From positions 87,989,879 through 88,053,878 of the forward strand of contig NC_132918.1 of the NCBI RefSeq assembly GCF_047675955.1: a stretch of DNA of 64,000 nucleotides, written 5' to 3'. This document shows positions 48,612 to 64,000 of the stretch, piece after piece (the first letter of the stretch is position 1; each line of letters opens with the position of its first letter). The notes under the pieces are model-generated. The model did not search any database. It was not told the origin of the DNA and was given only the letters and a program-made list of their open reading frames with translations. This stretch comes from Chlorocebus sabaeus (lineage: Eukaryota > Chordata > Mammalia > Primates > Cercopithecidae). Position numbers and translations under genes: made by a program.

Positions 48612-49960
48612 CACTTATTGGGAGGAAAGTAATAGAATAATAATTTTTTTTGATTAATCAAAAAATAAGACAAGAAAGAAAAAAGGAGCATAAATGTGTT
48701 AAATGGAACAAAAAGTAATTGTGTAAATAAATGTGAACATCAATAATTACATTAAATGTAAATAGGCTAGATACTTCTATTAAAAGACAATATTTTTAGA
48801 GTAGATTGAAAAACCCCAATAGCTATATGCTGTTTACGAAATGAACACTTTAAATACAAGGACTTAGTTTCCAAAAAGAAAAAAGACATACCATGTACAG
48901 ACTAACCAAAAAAAGTTGTGACAGTACTAATGCAATACAAAGTACATTTTAAAAGACAAAAACATTACTAGAGATAATGACCAACATTTCATAAGGCCAA
49001 TGGGTACATTAATCAATAAGTTACAACAATTTAAATGTTAATGTACCCAATAGTAGAGTTTCAAAATATATAAGCAAAACTTAATAAGATTAAAATAAAA
49101 AGTAGATAAATATACAGTCATAAAGATTTAACACATTTCTATATACAAAGATATAGATACAATAAACAAATTCCTTGATAAATACAACTTGCCAAATTTG
49201 ACCACAAAAAATAATATATCTGAATACTTCTATATCTATAAAAGATATGTAATTTATTGTTGAAACTCTATCCTCAAACAAAACAAAGCAAAAACAATAA
49301 CAAAAAAAATTCCCAGTCCCAGATAGCTTCATTGGAGAATTTTCCCAAATATTTAAAAAAGAAAGAAAACCAATCTCACAAAATTCTTCCAAGAATTTAA
49401 AAACTGGGGAATTCCTCTCTGTTATTTATGGGCCAGCACATCCTTGATTTGAGAACTGGCAATAATATTACCAGAAAGGAAAAATGCAGACTATAGACCA
49501 AGATCCTGAAAAGAAAAATATAGATTATAGATAAAGTATCAAAAGAAATTATAAGCAATGAAATTAAACAGCATGTGAAAAGGCATACATCATGATAAAG
49601 TAGAATATATTCTAGGTATCAAGAATAGCATGATATTTAAAAAAAAACATGTATTTTACCACATTAATAGAGAAGTACAAAAAATATATAATCTTGATAG
49701 ATGCAGAAATTATATGATACAATTTACCATACATTCATGATTTAAAAAAAACTCTTAGCAAACTATGAATAGAAAAATTGTCAATTATTAATTTGACAAA
49801 AAATATTTTATAGAATGCCTACAGCAAACATCAGATTTAATAGCAAAATATTTAAAATGTTGCCCTTGAGATAAGAAAGAATGTAAGGAGGAAGCTATCA
49901 TCACTTCTATTTAACATTATATCAGAAATCCTACCCAGGGAAAAGTCAATAAAAAAGTAA
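48612..49960 (+). mobile_element. Ancient L1M ORF2 piece A (endonuclease start to RT)
   Basis: The endonuclease start appears as attacattaaatgtaaatag and atatgctgtttacgaaatga (48750-48850). The sequence then skips most of the endonuclease domain and reaches the linker and RT start (agatagcttcattggagaat at 49321, then catcatgataaagtagaat). The palm motif LIDAE is still readable near 49692. Riddled with stops. Confidence 0.6.
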
Positions 49961-50900
49961 AAGTTTGTACATACCTAAAAACATAAATTCTAAATATATA
50001 AAGGAAAATTTGACACTATGGACAGATACACACTTATAGTCAGTGCTTTAAACACATTTTTCAGAGTAACTAATAGAACAAGCAAATAAAATAAAAACAA
50101 CTGAAAGAATAGAAAAGACTTGAACAACATGGTGATTTAATTTGACCAAATTGGCATTTGTAGAAACTGAAGAAATTTTCCAGATGCCATGAAATTTTTA
50201 CCAAAAAGGGAGTATATGCTGTGCCATAAAGTGAGTCTAAAAAACTCTCAAAACATTAAAATTGTGTAGAATATATTCTCAGACAACGGTAGAATTAAAC
50301 TATAAATCAATAAGAAAAGATTTCCCAATTAATTTGAAATTAGGTTACATACTTTAAAATAACTTGTGCTTTAACATAAAAATCTCGTTACTGAATAAAA
50401 ATGAGAACATGGCTATAAATCCTAAAGACATTGAAATGATAGTAAAAACTGCATTCATAAGTTGAAGAAAATACACAAAGAAAACTACAGGCTCTGATAA
50501 AAAAAGTGATAACAATCCTACATGACGTATTTCAAAGAAAAAAATATGCAATGATATTAGAAAAATGGAAATTTACAGTTTAATCTCTCTCATGAACATG
50601 GGAACAAATATCCTAAACAAATCATTAGCAAACTGAATAAAATGAATAAAGAAGATAATCATTACCTAGTAGGATTTATTTCAGGAATGAAAGGAATGTT
50701 TAATAATAGGAAATCAACCAATATTGTTTTCCACATTAATACACTCACAAAGGACGATTTTAACAGAATGCTTTCAGAAATGGATAACTCTTGCAGAAAA
50801 AAAATAGTAGGACTGTAGTAATATAAATAATGCATTTCATTAGTTTGAGCTAGCACTTATATAGTATTTAACATCAAACAATAATGGGCCTAAGTTATTT
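49961..50900 (+). mobile_element. Ancient L1M ORF2 piece B (endonuclease end to RT)
   Basis: Restarts inside the endonuclease part (gacttgaacaacatggtgat), passes gtgccataaagtgagtctaa and aattaaactataaatcaata, and again reaches the RT start (taatctctctcatgaacatg, ttacctagtaggatttattt). It therefore repeats an ORF2 section already seen in piece A. Confidence 0.52.
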
Positions 50901-51059
50901 TCAAGCATACACGAATAAAACATTCCCTTGAGTTCACATTCTTTAAGAGCACAATGGGAATTCCAATAGATTCCCAAGAGTTGATTTCACACAAAACATA
51001 GTCAATTATTAAAATCAAGTAAATAAATAAGAAATTAATTAACATTTAAAAACAAATTT

Positions 51060-51927
51060 ATTTAAAAGCAAAGCAACATTTAACAACTTATAAAGAGATA
51101 ATCATAATATAAAATATAAAATAGTTTTAAACAAAGGAAGTATGTATAAAAACTGTGATGCATTTAAGAAAAATACTATAAACAAATAGGATAAGGTTTC
51201 AAGTCAAAAAGCTAAAAAATAAAAAAGCACAAACAGAAAGAATGTAAAAATGGTAAAATCAGAAATTAATGAAATGAAAAATAAAGGAGAAGAAATTATA
51301 AGATATAAAAAGCTGATTATTCGAATAACTAATAAAACAGACATATGTGAAAAAATACTTGAGAAAAGGAGAGCAATCCCAAATAAATACTGAAAGGAAT
51401 ATGAGAAGAAAAATATTATAAATACAATTATTTAAAGTATATATGAAAGACACCATGAACAATTTTTGCTAATAAATTTAAAAATTTGGATAAGGTACAA
51501 AATATAAAATATATAAATGATAAAATTGGCAAAACAAGATTTTTTTATACTGACAGAATGAAAACTTTAAAAAATTGTATTCATAGTAAAAAAATTTCTC
51601 TAGCAGTTTTGTAGGTGAATTCCTTCAAATCTAAATGGAAAAGATAATTCCTTTTATATGCAAACTGTTTCAGAAAATAGAAAGAAGAGGTAAATTAGGT
51701 AACTCATTTTTTTTTCCTGGACATATACAATTTTATTCAGATTGAATAATGAAGAAATAGAAAATCTCAATATACCAATAAGTAACAAAATTAAATCAGT
51801 GATAAACAGTCTTAAGGCTACAATTATAGTCCAGCATTACTAACAAACATAGATGCACAAATTCTAAATAATATAAGACCAAGTAGAATTTAGCACAGTA
51901 CTACATATATAAAAATGTGAACAAATA
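51060..51927 (+). mobile_element. Ancient L1M ORF2 piece C (linker to RT)
   Basis: tcagaaattaatgaaatgaa (51259), then gacaccatgaacaatttttg and ataatgaagaaatagaaaat (51746) form the linker, followed by the RT start again (aacatagatgcacaaattc, 51846). It is interrupted by the AluYd at 51928 and appears to resume to about 52345. Confidence 0.52.
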
Positions 51928-52233
<306 letters not shown>

Positions 52234-52345
52234 CTAAAACAGTAATTCAGCATTATGAATCTATTAATGTCATTTATCAGATGTACAGGTTTATTGAAGC
52301 TATGGGAAAAGGTAGGCAAAAAACAGAATTCAACTTGAAAGTAAT

Positions 52346-53639
52346 ATTTAATTTATTTTATATATGAAAAAGATCTGAAGCAATTACGACAAAACCTTAT
52401 CCCACCTGGGTGTGGGTACTTGTGCCTTTACTATATTACTCTCTGTAGTTTTCCAATTTTGTAATTTTACAGCCTATTCTCTACTAGATTGCAGGAAGGT
52501 TTTCTATATTATCAATAGATAAAGCTATTTCTTATTGAAGAAAGCCTGTAAAAATCAACCTCCTACTCTTTTGACCCGTTCAATTACAATGGGGCTTTTG
52601 CCTTTGCTTATTAAAAAAAAAAAAAAAAAAAGCCATTTTATTGCTGTGAATAAGAAAATCAGATCAACCTCAAAGGTCATGAGTGATTTTCTCTGAGGTT
52701 TCTTTGTTCTTAGCTCAGTTCAGGGATTTAAAATGACACCTCTTTCCCTGAGAAAGGAGAGCCTATTTTCCTCTGGGAAAGCACCGCTTTATGTGGTGTG
52801 AGGAGATGGCAGATCACAGTACCTCAGTCAGGTTGTGAGGTAAGATGCTGCAGCTCACGATGTGGCAACTCCCTTCTGCCTTCTCTTTTAATGTAAGTAT
52901 TTGATTCCATTAAAGGCCACTGGCCTCATATAAAACTGCCTCTGAGCCAGTGTCAGAGATATTCATCTCCACAGGATCTGCTTTCACCTGACACACCATC
53001 TGTCTCTCTCCTTAGAGAGACACAGAGGAAAAGCAACTGTGGAATGTAATCACTGAGGTCTCTGGGCTATTGAACTCCCAGCTTGCTGAGATTCAGCTAA
53101 AAGCCTCTGTTCCTTTGCTGCGAGAAGGAAGAAGAGTCATTTTTGCACTTAACTGAAACTGTATTCTTAAAATGATTGATTCTCTTATTCATCAACATCA
53201 CTGAATTAAACTAAAATGATGATGTTGATGATGGTACTAATTTCCAAAAACAAGAAGTATTAGTCTTTTTCATTATCTTCAGTCTTACTAGGATTATTTG
53301 TATGATTTAGGTTTCTACTCGTGATTGAAGATGGCCCAAGAGCATTGAATAGGATAATGTACCTAAAAATTTAGCACAGTGGTTGACAATGATACATGTT
53401 ACTTTATAGTTTCTACCCCTGACCGCATCAAGAACCTCTTTGGTTTGTAAGAGTTCACACAAGGTGGGATTAAAAGACAGGACGCGGGATCATTGAGGGA
53501 TTGAGGAGAAGACAAATAGACTTTGAATTGGCTTCGTGATAGTTTTAGAAGTATCTGGGTTATCCTAGGATAACCCTAGATTATTGTCCCTAGATTCAAG
53601 TAAGAGGGAAGCTTCACATGAGTCTTAATATAGGGTTAG
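52346..53639. other. Non-repetitive block
   Basis: An A run (about 52613-52631), then roughly 600 bases of balanced, complex sequence (52640-53250). No exon recognised. It is the most unique-looking block in the right half. Confidence 0.42.
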
Positions 53640-54172
<533 letters not shown>

Positions 54173-54509
54173 GAAATGACCCCCCTCTGGTTATTTCGTG
54201 GTTGCATGCCTTCATATGGTACAAGGGGTCCTTGCAACCAAGGGAATGTATCCTCCTAGTATTCATAACACGTTTCTAGGCTTTGCCCTATGTACCAAAG
54301 AATATTATGCTTAAATGATACATAGTCCACTTCCAGGGCCTGTACTGGATTCTTCATCAGCTCCTTCCTCAAAAGGCTTGACTGGTAGACGATGAAGATA
54401 GGATAGGAAGAGATGTTGATTAACTGTAGGGAAGTATCCTGAGGCTAACATTCATGCTACATTGTTCTAGTCTGTAATTCCAAGATGTCTGAGAATTTTA
54501 AATTTAAAA
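54173..54509. other. Non-repetitive stretch
   Basis: No recognised gene or repeat. Confidence 0.42.
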
Positions 54510-54518
54510 CTGGCCTTA

Positions 54519-54830
54519 GGCCAAGTGCAGTGGCTCATGCCTGTAATCCCAGCATTTTGGGAGGGCTAAGTGAAAAGATAGCTTGAGTCCAGGAGTTTGA
54601 GACCAGCCTGGGTAACAAAGTGAGACCCCCCTCTGTACAAAAAATACAAAAATTAGCCTGGCATGATGCTGTGGGCCTGTAGTCCCAGCTACTTGGGAGG
54701 CTAAGCTGGAGGATCCCTTGAGTTTTGGGAGGTCCAGGCTGCAGTGAGCCATGATTGTGACACAGCGTTCCAACCTGAGTGACAGAGCAATACCCCGTCT
54801 CAAAAACAGACAAACAAATGAACAAACACC
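54519..54830 (+). mobile_element. Alu (J-type)
   Basis: A full-length old Alu. Flanks ctggcctta (54510-54518) and ctggcgtta (54831-54839) differ at one base. Confidence 0.92.
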
Positions 54831-54839
54831 CTGGCGTTT

Positions 54840-55333
54840 AATGTTATTTAGGTGTATCTTTCAATGGAATATAGAACTTTATTTTGATTAATAGTTCGTT
54901 AGTTTGTATTTACAACTTCAAAATATTTGAACATACAGTATATGGGCCTTTATTTGTACTCCTACTCTGAGCTGCACAAATATTGAAAGCAAACCTGTCC
55001 CAGGATATCCAGTACTCTTTCTTTGGAAAAAACCACCAATTCCTAAGTTACTCTCAGAGCATCCATAATAAATCTATTGCAGATATATATTCCCAACAGT
55101 TGTCCTTTGCATAAATTATACCCAATCAGAGAGGCTAGAACTGAGCCAACCTCTATATTCCACACTTTTGTCCCAGAAGTTCCACCTTAATATATGCAAT
55201 CTAAGAGTCGTATTCTCAGATCCCTTTATTCAGCATCACAAATTCAGATGCCTACACAAAGGAAAGGGAAAGCACCTTCTAAATGGGGCAGCTACCATTC
55301 GCTTCCAGTGACCACTATCATAAGAATAACACT
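54840..55333. other. Non-repetitive stretch
   Basis: No recognised gene or repeat. Confidence 0.42.
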
Positions 55334-55552
55334 GGTCAGGAGTTTAAGACCAGCCTGGCCAAGATGGTGAAACCCTATCTCTACTAAAAATTCAAAAATT
55401 AGCTGGGTGTAGTGGCAGGTGCCTGTAATCCCAGCTACCTGGGAGTCTGAAGAAGAGAATTGCTTGAACCCAGGAGACAGAGGTTGCAGTGAGCTGAGAT
55501 CACACCACTGCACTCTAGCCTGGGTGACAGAGCGAAACTCCGTCTCAGGATA
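55334..55552 (+). mobile_element. 5'-truncated Alu (S-type)
   Basis: Starts at ggtcaggagtttaagacc in the left arm and ends at ctccgtctcagga. Its A tail has been replaced by the GAA repeat that follows. Confidence 0.9.
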
Positions 55553-55557
55553 AAAAA

Positions 55558-55647
55558 GAAGAAGAAGAAGAAGAAGAAGAAGAAGAAGAAGAAGAAGAAG
55601 AAGAAGAAGAAGAAGAAGAAGAAGAAGAAGAAGAAGAAGAAGAAGAA
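55558..55647. repeat. (GAA)30 trinucleotide repeat in an Alu tail
   Basis: Thirty uninterrupted GAA units (90 bases), starting right after taaaaa in the Alu tail. On the minus strand this gives a long Phe string or Ser/Leu strings and no real protein. Confidence 0.97.
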
Positions 55648-55808
55648 ATCTGGAAATCTGAGTTCATATATCAAATCTTCAAATTTTTAAAAGTTGACAC
55701 CAATTTACATTTTTAAAAGTGTATGTTGTTCAAGCAAACCTCTTTGTAGACTGCATTTAGTCTTCAGCACAGTTTGACTTTCACCTTAATGCTTTCTGCG
55801 GTATTCCG

Positions 55809-56016
55809 ATGGTTAATTCTGTGTGTCAACTTGGCTATACCAAAGGGTGCCCAGATGAAACATTATTTCTCAGTGTGACTGACAGCATTTCTGGATGAGA
55901 TTAGCGTTTGAATCAGCGGACTCATTAAACTAGAGTGCTCTTTCCTATTAGATGATGTATGTTGGCATCATTTAATCTGTTGAGGGCTGGGATAGAACAA
56001 AAGGTAGAGAAAGGAG
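55809..56016 (+). mobile_element. ERVL-type LTR 5' half (MLT2-like), truncated
   Basis: gatggttaattctgtgtgtc, then gggtgcccagatgaaacatt, gatgagattagcgtttgaat and atctgttgagggctgggata resemble the first half of an MLT2-like LTR. It ends where the MSTA-like LTR starts, and no second half is seen downstream. Confidence 0.5.
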
Positions 56017-56438
56017 TGATACAGTTTGAATGTTGTCCCCTCTAAATCTCATGTTGAATTATAATCCCCTATGTTGGAGGTGGGGCCCAGTAGGAGGTGG
56101 CTGGATCATGGGGATAGTTTTCTCATGAATGATTTAGCACCACCCACTTGGGCTATCCTCATGGCAGTGAGCAAGTTCTCATGAGATCTGGCTGTGTGGC
56201 ATCTTCCTTCTCTCTCTTTCTCGCTCGCTCGCTCTCACTCTCTCCATGTGATGTGCCTGCTCCCACTTCACCTTCGGTCATGAGTAAAAGATCATTGAGG
56301 CTCCCCAGAAGCTGAGCAGATGCAGGTGCCATGCTTCTTGTACACCCTGCAGAAGCATGAATCAATTAAATCTATTTTCTTTATAAATCACCCAGTCTCA
56401 GGTATTTCTTTAAGCAATGTAAAGAATGGCCTAATACA
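56017..56438 (+). mobile_element. MSTA-like MaLR LTR
   Basis: Begins tgatacagtttgaatgttgt and ends ggcctaatacaga-style at 56438. Internal landmarks are gttggaggtggggcccagta, tcatgaatgatttagcacca, gcaggtgccatgcttcttgt and a terminal aaatcacccagtctcaggta. About 420 bases, full LTR length. Confidence 0.85.
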
Positions 56439-57604
56439 GAAAATTGGTACCAGGAGTGGGATATTGCTATAAAGATACCTGAAAATGTGGAAGTGACTTT
56501 GGACTGGGTAACAGGCAGAGGTTCGAAAAGTTTGGAGGGCCTAAAAGAAGGCAAGAAGATGAGAGAAGGTTTGGAATTTCTTAGAGATGGTTAAATAATT
56601 GTGAGCAAAATGCTGATAGCAATATGAACAGTGAAGTCCAGGTTGATGAGGTCTCAGATGGAAATTAGGAGCTTATTGGGAACTGGAGCAAAAGTCACCC
56701 TTGTCACACCTTAGCAGAGAACTTGGCTTTATTGTGTCCATGCCTTAGGGCTCTATGGAAGTATGAACTTAAGAGTGGTGACTTAGGGTATCTGGTGAAA
56801 AAAAAATTTCTAAGCAGCAGTGCTTTTGAGATGTGTTCTGGCTGCTTCTAACAACCTTCACTCAGATGTGGTAGCAAAGAAAATATTTAAAGTTGGAAGT
56901 TAACATTTAAAGAGGAAGCAGAGCATAAAAGTCTGGAAAATGTGCAGCCTGGCCATGTGTCAGACAAAGAAAAAGCACTATATGGAGAGGAATTCAAGGA
57001 GGCTCTGGAGCAGCCACTTGATAGAGGTATTATCCTGACTAAAAAGGAGTCAAGTGCTAATAACCAAGACAATGGGGGAAAAGGCCTCAAAGGGCATTTC
57101 AGGGCTCTGTGAGGCAGGCTCTTCCATTACAGACCTAGAGGTCTAGGAGGAAAGAACGGTTTTATAGGTTAGGCCCAGGGCCCTGCTGCCTTGTGCATCC
57201 TTGGGACATTGCTCTCTGCATCCAGGCTGCTCCAGCTCCAGCTTTGGGTCAAAGGGCCCCAGATACAGTTCTGGCCATGACCCCAGAGGGCACAAGCTGT
57301 AAACCTTGGAGGCTTCTACATGATGTTAAGCCTGTAGGTTCTCAGAATGCAAAAGTGAAGAAGGCTTGAGACCTCTACCTAGATTTCAGAGGATATATGG
57401 AAAAGCCTGGAAGTCCAGGCAGAAGACTGCTGCAGGGGCAGTGCCCTTACAAGGAATCTCTACTAGGGAAGTGCAGAGGGGAACTTTGGACTTAGAGGCC
57501 CTATACAGAGTCCCCACTAGGGAACTGCCTGGTGGAACTATGGGAAGAGGGCTGCCACCTTTCAGACCCTAGAATGGTAGATTCACCAGGAGCTTACATC
57601 CTGC
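56439..57604 (+). mobile_element. MST internal sequence (non-coding remnant)
   Basis: Starts with aaattggtaccaggagtggg right after the LTR, as MaLR internal sequences do, then gtgacttttgactgg-like and aggttcgaaaagtttggagg blocks. No gag or pol frame is preserved; MaLR internal regions are generally non-autonomous. No 3' LTR follows. The element stops near 57604, where other sequence begins. Confidence 0.75.
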
Positions 57605-57611
57605 ACCTGGT

Positions 57612-57965
57612 GAAAAGAAAGACTATAAAACATTTGAAAAGGTATATTCTGAGCCAAATATGAGGGCCATGACTCATGACACAGCCTTAGGAGATCCTAA
57701 GAACATGTGTCCATGGTGGTCAGGCTACAACTTGATTTTATACATTTTAGGGAGACGTAAGACATTGATCACTGCATTCAAAATGTATACTGGTTTGGTC
57801 TGGAAAGGGGGGACAACTTGAAGTGGGGACTTCCAGGTCAAAGATGAATTCAAGAATTTTCTAATTGGCAATTTGTTCGAAGAGTTATTAACTAAAGACC
57901 TGAATTCAGTAGAAAGACATATCTGGGTTAAGATAAGGGGTTGTGGAGACAAAGTTTTTGTGGTT
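57612..57965 (-). mobile_element. Probable ERV1-type LTR fragment
   Basis: On the minus strand there is a TATA-type core (aaatgtataaaatcaagttg near 57740), a stretch containing gaacatg, and an AATATA sequence near 57640 where a polyadenylation AATAAA would sit. This arrangement is typical of a gamma-retrovirus-like LTR. The family is not recognised with certainty. The other end is lost in or near the TG repeat. Confidence 0.45.
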
Positions 57966-57978
57966 GTTGTTGTGTGTA

Positions 57979-57980
<2 letters not shown>

Positions 57981-58012
<32 letters not shown>
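57981..58012. repeat. (TG)16 microsatellite
   Basis: 32 bases of uninterrupted TG, with shorter TG runs on the left. Confidence 0.97.
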
Positions 58013-58016
<4 letters not shown>

Positions 58017-58159
58017 GAGAGAGACAGCAAGAGAGAGGGAGAGAAGAAAGAGAAAAAAATATATAGTTATGTTTCTCTGGAAATCTCAGTTTTCCTCAGA
58101 GGGAAGCTTCTCTACTGTTCTTGTTAATCCAGTGTGTGACCTTCTCATGTATACTCTAT

Positions 58160-58415
58160 GAGCTACAGATATAATGGAAAGAACATATAATTATGAGTTG
58201 GGAGACTTAGGTTCTAAGTCTATTGCCTGGGACTCCAACTTTTCACACTGAAAGGCTCGTGTCCCAGGAAACCCTTCAGTCCCCAGCAAATCAGGAGAGT
58301 TGTCTTCACTATTATGCGAGAAGATCTGGAACAAGTTGCATGTAATAGTCTTTCATTCTCTGAGCTAAAGAGATTGGCTAGGTGATATTCTAATTCTCAT
58401 CCAGCTTTTGTATTT
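58160..58415 (+). mobile_element. Possible MIR remnant
   Basis: gagttgggagacttaggttc and then ctttcattctctgagctaaa with a gattggctaggtgatattc segment resemble MIR 5' and middle parts. Weak. Confidence 0.38.
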
Positions 58416-58614
58416 TTCAATTTTAAAAAGTTTTATAGTCAGACAAGTGAGTTAAGAAAAATTTAAACATGCTAAACTTGGTTTTATAGCATTGTACTGC
58501 CTTAACACTTATAATAAACTTATAATCTGCTTATCACTTTTTTCAGATCTGTATATAGCAGCAGAAATTGGTTAAAACTTTGAGTTTTCAAGTGATGGCA
58601 ATACAGAATTATTA

Positions 58615-62179
<3,565 letters not shown>

Positions 62180-62690
62180 AAGTAATTTTTTTCCTTTTAA
62201 AAACGTTGAGATATAATTTACATGTCATAAAATTCACACTTTTTTAGGGGTACACTTCAATGAATTTCAGTATATTTAGAGAGTTGTACAACCATCCCCC
62301 AAATCTAATTTTAGAACATTTCCAACACCCTAAAAAGAAACCTTATACTCATTTAACGTTACTCCCTATTCCCACTCCCAGCCCCAGGCAACCGCTAATC
62401 TACTTTCTGTCTTGATTTATGTGCCTTTTCTTGACATTTCATGTAAACGAAATAATGTTCTATAAGCAACGCTGTTTGCCTTCTTTCACTGAGGGTAATG
62501 TTTTTTGAGGCTTCTCCATGTCGTAGTGCTTTGTTCCTTCGTATTACTGAATAGTGTTCAAGGGTATATCACATTTCGTTTACCTGTTCGTGAGTCGCTG
62601 GACGTTTGGGTTGCTTCCATTTTTTGACTGTTGAGAATAATGCTGTCATGAGCGTGCATGTACGAGTCTAGGTATAAGAACAAGTCATTC
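62180..62690 (-). mobile_element. Ancient L1M 3' end
   Basis: Antisense L1M 3'UTR and ORF2 end: gttgagatataatttacatg, then cagagttgtac-like gagagttgtacaaccatccc, aggcaaccgctaatctactt, tgacatttcatgtaaacgaa and ggacgtttgggttgcttcca, in the expected reverse order. Confidence 0.72.
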
Positions 62691-64000
62691 TTGACTTGTT
62701 CGTTACAAAATTGAGGTTTGTATCTAAGTTGGGTTTTTGTTGTTGTCATCATATAATAAATTTCAGGGAAATAAACAAGTATCCTTGTAAGTCTCACTCA
62801 CTTCCATCCTGCTGGCAAGAGTAAAAACAATGACTTTTCAGAAATTGAATAGGCAGAAGGAAGTAACCTTGGGGGCAGCCCCGGGAGTTTGCCAGGCATG
62901 GGAACATCATTTTTCAATTGTGTTGTAGAATGAAAAGGTTGAGAGTGGGTCTATTCAGTCACTAATTTGGCTGCACTCATTTCTGGAGGATTTGTCTCTG
63001 AATGGACAAGAGAATTTTTCAGTGGACCTACAAGGGGAACGCTTTGGTTCTAGGCTGCTGCTTTGTTTCACTCAAAGCTAGGTCTAAGAATGACATTTTC
63101 CCTTTATATATACTCAAGGAAGCTAGCATTCTGTTGTCTTCTTTTTACAGATCCTGCTAGAGATTCATCTCTCAACCTTCCGCTTTCCCTAGTCCAGAGA
63201 TGACTATGGAGCAGAACAGTCTCACTAGTTTTTCTCCCTCTGCTCACGACTTAGGGTTTTATTATTAACTTCAACAGCTAATGAGAATGAAAAACAAACA
63301 AAGCAATGTGGGCAGTGGCAACATTACCTCAGGACTGACAGCATCATAATAGTAGTCATTCCCTGAGATACAATAAAATATAAAGAATCGCTTTCCTGTT
63401 TCATTCTAAAATATCCCTGGCGGCTCAGGCAGTTTCTCCTTCGTAATGATTTCTGGCTAGTACTGTTATTCTTTCTTTCCTTGGAGTGGAGCCTCCCCTC
63501 TCCTCCCATTGTTCTTTCAGCCCTTTCTTTTCAATAGTCCTTCTCTTTAGCACCCAGGACTGAAAAAGATAAATAAAGATAGATGCAGGACAGACGGATG
63601 AATTGTCTGAGATTTCTTAGCTCCAGTGGATTATGGGGACCTCAGGTGAACCTCAATCTTCTGGTTTTATTGTTCATTCGGATCATTCCCGCCACCTCTC
63701 CAGTAAATGCAGAAACAATCAAATACGGTTAATCGCAGACTGTAATCCAAACGTCTTTGATCGTCCAATTGTCAGTCTATGCTTTCAACTCTGCCAGAGG
63801 TTGTAGTGATTTTTTTTTGCAACGACTTTTAAAGCATAGATTCCTCCCGGAAGTCCTTTGTTAAGAAGACTTGGGGTGAAAACCGATTACAGCCCTGATG
63901 ATACTCCACGCCTGGGGCCAGTCACTGCCTGCTGCTCCTTCCCTGTGTTCCAGTCATTCTAAACACAACACACAAGTCAGAGATTTGCCTTTGCTTTAGA
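62691..64000. other. Non-repetitive stretch
   Basis: About 1.3 kb of balanced, unique-looking DNA. No repeat, exon or RNA gene recognised. Confidence 0.42.

Noticed and set aside
55435..55674. Minus-strand frame with a long Phe string
   Set aside because: A reading of the GAA repeat plus Alu antisense sequence.
57728..57745. TATA box as a gene promoter
   Set aside because: It lies in a probable retroviral LTR fragment on the minus strand with no downstream exon. I keep it only as support for the LTR call.
57873..58161. Overlapping frames with Cys-Val repeats
   Set aside because: Translation of the TG microsatellite.

Overview
The window is primate nuclear DNA of the human or ape type. Alu elements of J, S and Y character, primate L1 copies, MaLR (MST/THE1) and other ERVL-type LTRs, a Tigger2 transposon, worn MIR/L2 copies and long microsatellites together fit only a catarrhine genome. 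I found no convincing protein-coding exon, CpG-island promoter, tRNA, rRNA or snRNA gene. It reads as intergenic or deep intronic sequence, and the long open frames all lie in transposable elements or simple repeats.

Layout. 1-7.2 kb: mostly non-repetitive DNA with a MaLR-type LTR (669-1145), two Alus, a MER5-type hAT remnant and MIRs. 7.2-9.9 kb: a Tigger2 transposon with both ends, itself carrying an Alu, followed by L1 pieces on the minus strand. 10.9-20.5 kb: many Alus, a three-level nest (L1M, then LTR, then Alu), an L1 3' end, a compound CA/GA repeat and an MLT2-like LTR. 21.0-25.4 kb: an L1PA-type element on the minus strand that reaches its 5'UTR but has lost most of ORF1 and the ORF2 endonuclease. 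It abuts an Alu split by a 166-bp copy of DNA found 1.8 kb away. 26-45 kb: largely unique DNA with scattered Alu, MIR, L2 and MER5A copies and microsatellites. 46-52.3 kb: AT-rich plus-strand mosaic of very old L1 pieces, broken by an AluY, a THE1-type solo LTR and an AluYd-like insertion. 52.6-58 kb: unique DNA, Alus, an Alu fragment ending in 30 pure GAA units, an MSTA-like LTR with internal sequence, and a probable ERV1 LTR. 58.6-61.7 kb: a 5'-truncated L1 with a clean target duplication and a long open ORF2 remnant. 61.7-64 kb: an L1M 3' end and unique DNA.

Nothing here works together as a pathway. The interest lies in insertion history (target duplications, nests, a templated insertion, an internally deleted L1) and in potentially unstable repeats. 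Subfamily names come from diagnostic features read by eye and should be confirmed with a repeat library; edges without a stated target duplication are good to about 5-20 bases.
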